Part shown: piece by piece, positions 1-5,070 of the stretch
How the letters are laid out: every line of letters begins with the position of its first letter
How positions within the stretch are numbered: position 1 is the stretch's first letter
From: Bacteroidota bacterium
GTDB taxonomy: Bacteria; Bacteroidota; Ignavibacteria; UBA10030
Direction of reading: 5' to 3'
Assembly (NCBI GenBank): GCA_003453835.1
Contig: DMMN01000337.1
Coordinates: 1-7,830 of the forward strand
DNA: 7,830 nt
Notes under the pieces: generated by a model
Database searches by the model: none
Told to the model about the DNA's origin: nothing
The model's input: the letters and a program-made list of their open reading frames with translations, nothing else
Translations under genes and position numbers: made by a program

Positions 1-967
1 GTTCTCTCGATAAATGCTGTCGCGTGCCTTTAAGAGAATAGCCGTCGGGACGAGGTTCGAGAAGATAGCGACCGCGATTGTGGAAATAGAAGAGGTTCAG
101 TGACTTCGGCTTCACTTGCGCATGATATTGTTTCTCGAGATCGGCGCTTTGGTCGACAACGAGCTGACAGAATTTTGGCGTCTCGGCGAGTTCTCGTTGG
201 AAGAGGGGCGCGAGAAGTCGTTTGATCTCAACGTCGTGCGGATCGAGAAAGACCAACCCGGAATCCTCAAGAAGAACATTCATCAGGTGCACGAAGGCGC
301 GGTTGAATGTCATTCCTTTCTGATATGCAGTCCGGAAGAGCTCAAAGACTTTCGGCTTGAATTCCGTTTGACTCAACGATTGCTCGATCATCTGGAAGAG
401 CGCATCGATCGATTCGTCGAACTCAAGCTGGCCCACGGCGCCGACGTTTGTTTCACCCGACTTGCCGGGGAGTTGATACTCGAATGTCTTGACGTCGTTT
501 GCATTGTCGATTAGTTTGATCGAATTCACTTCCTCGTAGTCGTGGTCCTCTCCCTCGAGCCAGAAGACTGGAACAAAATTGTATTCGGGAAATCTTCGGG
601 CCAATCGCTCAACCAGCTTGAGTGTCGTTAGGGTTTTGTGAATGGTGTAGAGAGGGCCGGTGAAGAGGCCCACCTGTTGGCCGGTGACGATCGCAACCGT
701 GTCGTCGCTGAGCAGCGCATCGATGTTGGCGAGCGTTCGGACGCCACAATGGAAGTTTTTATTCTGGATGGTGAGGATCTGAGCAATTGCAGATCGGTCG
801 ATTTGCCGCTGGGTGACTTTGTGAAGCGAGGCTTTCCAGTCGTGGTCCTGCCGGAAGTTCCCACTGTAGAAGCCCTGAACTTTCGAATAGTCGCTTACAT
901 AGTCGTGAAAGAGAGATGAAAACGTGTTGCCGGCCGATGGGAGATCGCGGAAGTCAATGGAATTCAT
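1..967 (-). CDS. bshC: Putative cysteine ligase BshC (bacillithiol biosynthesis), C-terminus off window
   Basis: The minus strand is open from an ATG at 967 to the window edge, giving 322 codons with no stop. BshC proteins are about 540 residues, so roughly 60% is visible. Family signatures seen are VTGQQVGLFTGP at residues 94-105, followed by a nucleotide-fold-like stretch (YTIHKTLTTLKLVERLA), PVFWLEGEDHDYEEVN at 133-148 and GLVFLDPHD at 237-245. By family knowledge, BshC is the cytoplasmic enzyme assigned to the last step of bacillithiol synthesis, adding cysteine to glucosaminyl-malate; the assignment is largely genetic. The start is secure: an in-frame TGA lies at 998-1000 and no other start codon lies between it and ATG 967. 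No clear Shine-Dalgarno precedes the ATG. A sigma70-like promoter sits about 50 bp upstream. Plus-strand open frames inside this gene are shadows. Identification is confident; whether the gene is intact beyond the edge is unknown. Confidence 0.93.
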   Translation of the reverse strand, partial: MNSIDFRDLPSAGNTFSSLFHDYVSDYSKVQGFYSGNFRQDHDWKASLHKVTQRQIDRSAIAQILTIQNKNFHCGVRTLANIDALLSDDTVAIVTGQQVGLFTGPLYTIHKTLTTLKLVERLARRFPEYNFVPVFWLEGEDHDYEEVNSIKLIDNANDVKTFEYQLPGKSGETNVGAVGQLEFDESIDALFQMIEQSLSQTEFKPKVFELFRTAYQKGMTFNRAFVHLMNVLLEDSGLVFLDPHDVEIKRLLAPLFQRELAETPKFCQLVVDQSADLEKQYHAQVKPKSLNLFYFHNRGRYLLEPRPDGYSLKGTRQHLSRE

Positions 968-1017
968 CGACGAAGGGGAAGTAGGATTGTGAGGATTTCA
1001 GGAATTGGAGCGCTGCC

Positions 1018-1046
1018 AATATAGCACTTTCTGGATGACTCTGCAA
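1018..1046 (-). promoter_or_regulatory. Probable sigma70-type promoter of bshC
   Basis: Read on the minus strand, TTGCAG (1041-1046) is followed after exactly 17 bp by TATATT (1018-1023). Transcription would start near 1010-1012 and give a leader of about 45 nt before the bshC ATG at 967. The boxes match 4/6 (-35) and 5/6 (-10) of the sigma70 consensus at optimal spacing. The promoter is divergent from the gntR-family promoter, with about 60 bp between the two -35 boxes. Confidence 0.6.
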
Positions 1047-1051
1047 GCTCG

Positions 1052-1897
1052 GTGGTCGTCGTGCCAGGAATAAGAACGAGAAATCGAAGTCTTAGGATTT
1101 TTCGCTTGACAGCGTTCAACTATCTCTCTATACTTGGTCTGACATCACACAGGTTTGCGATCAGAAAGGGAACACATATCTTTGCCCCCGTAGGAAACCG
1201 GGACTTGCTCAGCAAGTCGGTGGAATCAAGTATCGAAGAGGCAATCCTCTCCAAGAAGCTCACTCCCGGCTCAAAGTTACCGTCCGAGTTGGAATTATGC
1301 GGGCAGTTCGGTGTCAGTCGTACTGCGATTCGGGAAGCGCTCAGGATGTTAAGTGCAAGGGGATTGGTTTCGATCGCGAAGGGAAAGGGAGTCTATGTAA
1401 AGAGCGTCTCGGCAGACTCCGTGACGACGCCGATGCACTTGTACCTCCAGCTTCAGTACGAACGGAATCACGTTTTGGACGTTATTCACGCGCGTCAGCT
1501 TATCGAACCAGCTATTGCCGCCTCTGCCGCGGTGAATCACACGTCAGATGATGCAGCCAAACTCGTCAAAGATCTCGAAGACCTGAAGGCATGTACGGGC
1601 GAGCACTCGGAGCTTTCGAGACTTGACCTGGCATTCCATCTCGATATCGCCAAGGCCTCAGAGAATCCGATCGTGCCGCTGCTCATCGATCCAATTCATC
1701 GGCTGATGCCGAAGATAAAAGCATCTGTCTACGCATCGGTCAAAGACGCGCAGCATTCGGCTATCGAGTGGCATGGCAAAATCCTGGACGCGATCTTGAA
1801 GCGGGACGCGGCAGGCGCCCGAAAGGCGATGGAGGGGCACCTGAGAATCGCCGAAGATCATATCCGCTTCACGTTCAGGAAAGCAGAGGGCGAATAA
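1052..1897 (+). CDS. GntR-family transcriptional regulator, FadR/FCD subfamily
   Basis: This encodes a DNA-binding repressor or activator with an N-terminal winged helix-turn-helix and a C-terminal all-helical FCD ligand domain. The winged helix covers about residues 52-117 of the longest frame, with LPSELELCGQFGVSRTAIRE (76-95) as the recognition core. The FCD domain covers about 140-275. Its likely metal or ligand residues are present: Asp192 and His196 (DLAFH), Asn205, His241 (EWHGKIL) and His263 (GHLRIAEDH). The coordinates give the longest frame with a standard start (GTG 1052), but that start is doubtful. A strong promoter lies inside it at 1106-1134, and family similarity begins only at FAPV (codon 1181). 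ATC at 1178 has AGAAAGGG 7 nt upstream, and TTG 1205 has AGGA 9 nt upstream. The true protein is therefore probably about 231-240 residues, normal for the family. It sits upstream of the receptor operon and probably controls it and itself; the effector is unknown. Confidence 0.92.
   Translation: MVVVPGIRTRNRSLRIFRLTAFNYLSILGLTSHRFAIRKGTHIFAPVGNRDLLSKSVESSIEEAILSKKLTPGSKLPSELELCGQFGVSRTAIREALRMLSARGLVSIAKGKGVYVKSVSADSVTTPMHLYLQLQYERNHVLDVIHARQLIEPAIAASAAVNHTSDDAAKLVKDLEDLKACTGEHSELSRLDLAFHLDIAKASENPIVPLLIDPIHRLMPKIKASVYASVKDAQHSAIEWHGKILDAILKRDAAGARKAMEGHLRIAEDHIRFTFRKAEGE
1106..1134 (+). promoter_or_regulatory. Strong sigma70-type promoter of the gntR-family gene
   Basis: A perfect TTGACA (1106-1111), a 17-bp spacer and TATACT (1129-1134, 5/6 consensus) give the best promoter match in the window. 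The predicted start of transcription is near 1141. It lies 54 bp inside the longest open frame of the regulator, so translation must begin further downstream if this promoter is the one used. CGCT-TGAC-AGCG, a short inverted repeat, spans the -35 box. Confidence 0.7.
1135..1147 (+). promoter_or_regulatory. Candidate FadR-family operator, box A (autoregulation)
   Basis: TGGTCTGACATCA directly follows the -10 box and covers the predicted transcription start. Its first 11 bases fit TnGTnnnACnA, the half-palindromic pattern bound by many FadR-subfamily GntR proteins, at 5 of 6 fixed positions (the last A is T). Its position would let the bound regulator block its own promoter. Similar boxes lie at 1924 and 2159. 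Binding is inferred, not shown. Confidence 0.4.
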
Positions 1898-1914
1898 GTC
1901 CATGCTTCTTCGTA

Positions 1915-1962
1915 TCTCACGTCCTGTATGACATCTTATGTGTGAGAAGATGACCTTCTTTT
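1915..1962 (+). terminator. Weak terminator-like structure after the gntR-family gene
   Basis: Two competing folds are possible. TCTCAC (1915-1920) plus ACAT (1931-1934) can pair with ATGTGTGAGA (1938-1947), leaving a 10-nt bulge. Alternatively, AGAAG-ATGAC-CTTCT (1945-1959) forms a small hairpin followed by TTT. Both stems are weak and the T run is short, so termination here is uncertain and read-through into the receptor operon is possible. Confidence 0.25.
1924..1936 (+). promoter_or_regulatory. Candidate FadR-family operator, box B
   Basis: CTGTATGACATCT lies 27 bp after the regulator stop. It contains a GT-N3-AC core and shares GT(C/A)TGACATC with box A, identical at 9 of 10 positions. 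It overlaps the terminator-like fold, so the similarity could serve either role. Regulator binding is inferred. Confidence 0.33.
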
Positions 1963-2005
1963 CATTCTCTTGTGCTCACACGCATCCGGCTCGAAGTGCA
2001 CTCAC

Positions 2006-2025
2006 CGTTTCCACCGTGTGGAACG
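2006..2025. repeat. Perfect 15-bp inverted repeat, candidate operator
   Basis: TTCCAC-CGT-GTGGAA (2009-2023) is a perfect 6-3-6 palindrome. It extends to CGTTTCCAC/GTGGAACG with one extra T on the left arm (2006-2025). It lies about 200 bp before the receptor gene, outside any supported gene and with no T run after it. A protein-binding site is therefore more likely than a terminator. The protein that would bind is unknown. Confidence 0.4.
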
Positions 2026-2102
2026 ATGACCCACGCCTCGCAGCAGCCATAGACCTCGGTTCCCCTCAGAACCTCGACTCTCCTCCACTTGGATTACAGC
2101 AT

Positions 2103-2132
2103 CTGACTCAGTTGAACACTGACTCAGTCAGT
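2103..2132. repeat. Tandem CTGACTCAG repeats with a perfect 7-1-7 palindrome
   Basis: CTGACTCAG occurs at 2103-2111 and 2119-2127, starts 16 bp apart. The second copy is the centre of ACTGACT-C-AGTCAGT (2118-2132), a perfect odd palindrome. Between the copies is GTTGAAC (2111-2117), another GT-N3-AC arrangement. The two copies also pair as an imperfect inverted repeat around TGAAC. The location, about 90-120 bp before the receptor start, suits a dimeric regulator binding side by side on the operon promoter. Confidence 0.45.
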
Positions 2133-2158
2133 CCTTCGTCAGAAAACTTGTTCTGCGG

Positions 2159-2171
2159 TGGTCTGATGAAA
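2159..2171 (+). promoter_or_regulatory. Candidate FadR-family operator, box C (receptor operon)
   Basis: TGGTCTGATGAAA starts 63 bp before the receptor ATG. Its first eight bases are identical to box A at the regulator's promoter, and its first 11 bases match TnGTnnnACnA at 5 of 6 fixed positions. The AC core is changed to AT, so the right half is weaker. It would place the regulator close to the operon's transcription start. Confidence 0.33.
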
Positions 2172-2207
2172 CTTCGATTTTCTAAACGCAATGTATTTTT
2201 CGGGACG

Positions 2208-2213
2208 AAGGAG
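2208..2213 (+). promoter_or_regulatory. Shine-Dalgarno AAGGAG for the receptor gene
   Basis: AAGGAG ends 8 nt before ATG 2222 and fixes the receptor start. A clear Shine-Dalgarno is uncommon in classical Bacteroidia and hints at a different FCB lineage. Confidence 0.75.
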
Positions 2214-2221
2214 TCGGTACG

Positions 2222-5050
2222 ATGAAGAGCCTTCTCATTCTCTTGCTCATCTCCTGTATACCGATGCTTGCTCAGAACGGAGGCAAGATCGCAGGACGGT
2301 TGAAAGACCGCGCGACCAATGAACCGCTTGTCGGTGTGAATGTTCTCGTCAAGGATACGCGCATCGGCGCCGCAACCGATCTGGATGGGGGCTACTATAT
2401 CCTTAACGTCCCGCCCGGAATCTATGAGCTCACTGCATCAATGGTCGGCTACCAGACCGTCACTCAACAAAACGTTATTGTCAACGTTGGCCGCACCACG
2501 ACTGTCGACTTTCAGCTCAGGCAGGTCGCGCTTCAGATTGCGAGCGAAGTTGTGATTACGGCACAACGACCGGATGTGGAGCGAGAGAAAACTTCGTCGA
2601 GCGATATCGTCCGAACCGAAGACGTCCTCGCAACTCCCGGTGTGCGCGACCTGGCTGATGTCCTTTCGCTCTCGGCCGACGTCGTCGATGGCCACTTCCG
2701 CGGTGGGCGTGAGGGAGAAGAACTGTACAACCTCGCAGGAATGGGGATCATCAATCCGCTGACCAGCGCACGAGCATTCGTTCCCATCTTGAGTGCTGTT
2801 GAAGAGGTGGAAGTCATTACGAGCGGATTCAGTGCACAGTACGGCAACGCGCAATCTGGTGTCGTTAACATCGCGATGAAAGAGGGGAACAGGAGCAAGT
2901 GGCAGTCGCGTGTGGAAACGCGCGCGCGTCTTCCGGAATACAAACACTGGGGAGGGAGTGTCTTCGATGCATCGAAGAACCCATACATACAACTTCTCGA
3001 CTCCTGGCCGAAGTGGGCAGGGAACGATCCGGTAACGGACCGTGTATTTTATGACTTCATTGCGTACGGCTTCGGGACACGCTATCGCGATACCGCTCAG
3101 GCCGCACAGATCGCCTACACTCTTTGGAAGCAAACCCGGCGAGACCTGAATAGTCAGTACAACAATCTGTGGGACCGCTCTGTAGACCTCAGCGTTGGTG
3201 GCCCGCTCTCGGCGGATGCCCGTCTGTTTCTCGCAACCCGGTTTGAGAATGAGTGGCCTATCATTCCTCCACCCAATCCCGACGACACGCGGCAAGTGAT
3301 GGGAAATATCGTGTACGATGTGGGGGACGGCATCGCAGTTCGCCTGAGCGGTGCATATACGAGTCGTCGCGGCGCCTCCTTCCGAGGGATTGGAAGCGCA
3401 AACTATTCTGACTTCCGGTACTGGATTTGGGACCGAGTCATCGGAGTTTCGAACTTCAGTGAGGAAAATCTTCAGCTCGGCCTCCGTTTTTCCCACGCAG
3501 TTTCCGCGAGCACGTTCTACGAAATCAAGATCAATCGACTGACAACGAAGTTCCGCGACGGCTCGAACGTTCTCGATCCGGGACGCTTCACCGAAGATTT
3601 CTCTGACCGCGCAACGTGGCGCTATTACAACACGCCGGATTTCTTCAGGGTGGGATATCCGGATAATGACTTTCGCGATCAGAAGACTCAAACCATTTCG
3701 ATCGACGCATCCCTCACAAGTCAGGTGACGCCGGCGCACCTGCTTCTTGCAGGTTCGCAGGTGAACTTCTATGATGTGGACGTTTTCAACCTGACGGGAC
3801 TGGCAAGTCCCGCGCAAGCATTGGACGAGATTTACGTCGCGAAACCGTTCGAGCTTGCCCTCTATGTGCAGGACAAAATGGAATTCGAGGGGATGATTGC
3901 CAACGTCGGCCTCCGCCTGGATGTCTACAACCAAAACGTCGACTATTACGTCGATCGGTTTTCGCCCCTTCGAAATCCGAGCTACGACCCCGAGCAGCCG
4001 GCGGTAGGGAACAATCGTTACTACGCGCACGATCTTGCGGCGAAGGAGAAAACCCCGACCGTCGCGAGAGTCCAGCCGCGGATCGGAATCTCCTTCCCGG
4101 TATCGATCGCAACCGTGTTTCATCTCAATTACGGGTCCTTTCTTCAACGCCCCTCGTTCGAACGATCGGTTTTCAGCCGTGTCAACCGGGTCGATTTTTC
4201 TCCTGTCCGTTTGGGGAATCCCCTTCTCAAACCCCAGGATACCAAGAGCTACGACGTCGGCGTAGCGCAGGGGCTGGGAGAGGGTTTTACGCTCGACGTT
4301 AGCGGCTACTACAAAGACGTGAAAAACCTCATCGAACGTGTCTATTTTCTCGACGTCCAGCAAACGCTTTACGAAACGTACCTGAATCGAGACTACGCGG
4401 ATATCCGTGGATTCAGAATCGCGTTCAACAAGCGTCGTGGGGATATCACGGGCTCGCTCCGCTACAACTTCAGCGTCTCAACCGGGAAGAGCAGCACTCC
4501 GTTCGACGCTTCGCCGATCTACCGCGAGAATCCATCTGCGGGCCAAGCGCCTATCGAGCTCCCGGATCCGAAGGACATTCTCCTCGACTTTGACCGCACA
4601 CACAACATCGTCCTGCAGATCACGACAGAGACACCGGAGGGATGGGGGCCGCAACTTTTTGGGGTGCGTTTGTTTGAGCGCTTGAGCTTCGGAGTGAAGT
4701 CGAATGCCCGCAGCGGCCGGCCATACACGTACGACAAGGAAGGGCTCGGCTTGCGCTACAATAAGCGCTCGCCGTTCGAGTACAACACCGATCTGAAAAT
4801 AACGCGGCGAGTTCCAAAGCTCTTTGGAACAAGCGCTTCTCTGTACCTCGAGGTGTTCAACATCCTCAATCAGAAAATCTATTCCTACAACGCAGTCTTT
4901 CAGAATCCGTTGAACGTTCAGAAGTACGAAACGAACCGCGACGCATTGAAATGGTATGATCTCGATCCGCCCTTTCTTGTCGATCAAACCTTCCTGATCT
5001 ATGACAATGCGCCCCGTTCCGTGTACTTCGGATTGATCTTCAATCTGTGA
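2222..5050 (+). CDS. TonB-dependent outer-membrane receptor with carboxypeptidase-regulatory-like domain
   Basis: This is a 942-residue outer-membrane active-transport channel, driven by TonB-ExbBD in family members. Residues 1-17 form a signal peptide (probable cut after MLA). Residues 20-101 form a carboxypeptidase-D regulatory-like beta-sandwich (EPLVGVNVLVKDT, GYYILNVPPGIYEL). A plug domain follows at about 105-222, with FRGGREGEELYNLAGM near 159-174 and VEEVEVITSGFSAQYGNAQS near 193-212. The rest is a beta-barrel, with the typical RLGNPLLKPQD segment near 663 and a final strand VYFGLIFNL at the C-terminus. Length is normal. It is not a SusC/SusD pair, since no SusD-like gene follows. The substrate is unknown: no siderophore-, haem- or cobalamin-specific motif is evident. 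It is the first gene of a probable operon, with the next start within about 20 nt of its TGA. The antisense strand is open over long stretches in the codon-aligned frame because TTA, CTA and TCA codons are rare; that is not a gene. Confidence 0.93.
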   Translation: MKSLLILLLISCIPMLAQNGGKIAGRLKDRATNEPLVGVNVLVKDTRIGAATDLDGGYYILNVPPGIYELTASMVGYQTVTQQNVIVNVGRTTTVDFQLRQVALQIASEVVITAQRPDVEREKTSSSDIVRTEDVLATPGVRDLADVLSLSADVVDGHFRGGREGEELYNLAGMGIINPLTSARAFVPILSAVEEVEVITSGFSAQYGNAQSGVVNIAMKEGNRSKWQSRVETRARLPEYKHWGGSVFDASKNPYIQLLDSWPKWAGNDPVTDRVFYDFIAYGFGTRYRDTAQAAQIAYTLWKQTRRDLNSQYNNLWDRSVDLSVGGPLSADARLFLATRFENEWPIIPPPNPDDTRQVMGNIVYDVGDGIAVRLSGAYTSRRGASFRGIGSANYSDFRYWIWDRVIGVSNFSEENLQLGLRFSHAVSASTFYEIKINRLTTKFRDGSNVLDPGRFTEDFSDRATWRYYNTPDFFRVGYPDNDFRDQKTQTISIDASLTSQVTPAHLLLAGSQVNFYDVDVFNLTGLASPAQALDEIYVAKPFELALYVQDKMEFEGMIANVGLRLDVYNQNVDYYVDRFSPLRNPSYDPEQPAVGNNRYYAHDLAAKEKTPTVARVQPRIGISFPVSIATVFHLNYGSFLQRPSFERSVFSRVNRVDFSPVRLGNPLLKPQDTKSYDVGVAQGLGEGFTLDVSGYYKDVKNLIERVYFLDVQQTLYETYLNRDYADIRGFRIAFNKRRGDITGSLRYNFSVSTGKSSTPFDASPIYRENPSAGQAPIELPDPKDILLDFDRTHNIVLQITTETPEGWGPQLFGVRLFERLSFGVKSNARSGRPYTYDKEGLGLRYNKRSPFEYNTDLKITRRVPKLFGTSASLYLEVFNILNQKIYSYNAVFQNPLNVQKYETNRDALKWYDLDPPFLVDQTFLIYDNAPRSVYFGLIFNL

Positions 5051-5070
5051 TCAGCGTGAGAGAGAGAACC

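Larger units (their letters stand above)
1898..2221. other. Intergenic regulatory region upstream of the receptor operon
   Basis: This is 324 bp between the regulator stop and the receptor start with no convincing gene. It holds a weak terminator-like fold, two operator-like GT-N3-AC or related boxes, a 15-bp TTCCAC/GTGGAA palindrome, a 15-bp ACTGACT/AGTCAGT palindrome with a partial upstream copy, a CAGAA-N6-TTCTG inverted repeat (2140-2155) and a Shine-Dalgarno. I found no convincing -35/-10 pair for the operon, so its promoter may be activator-dependent or of another type. Confidence 0.6.

Noticed and set aside
116..919. Plus-strand open frames at 116-514 and 638-919
   Set aside because: Both are shadows of the minus-strand bshC gene, which has clear family motifs over the whole stretch.
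1938..2225. 95-codon plus-strand open frame whose TGA overlaps the receptor ATG (ATGA)
   Set aside because: There is no Shine-Dalgarno at its start, no recognisable domain and unprotein-like composition, and the region is full of operator-like repeats. The ATGA overlap is tempting as translational coupling, but the receptor has its own good AAGGAG.
2222..2257. Possible lipobox (LISC, Cys at residue 12) in the receptor signal peptide
   Set aside because: The hydrophobic core before the Cys is short, and TonB receptors are normally cut by signal peptidase I; MLA before Gln18 is a better site.
2438..4363. 641-codon open frame on the minus strand, antisense to the receptor gene
   Set aside because: It is codon-aligned with the sense gene and stays open because TTA, CTA and TCA codons are rare in the receptor. 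The same frame is open again at 4478-4987. Its protein is Arg/Val/Ile-rich with no recognisable domain, while the sense protein is a clear TonB receptor.
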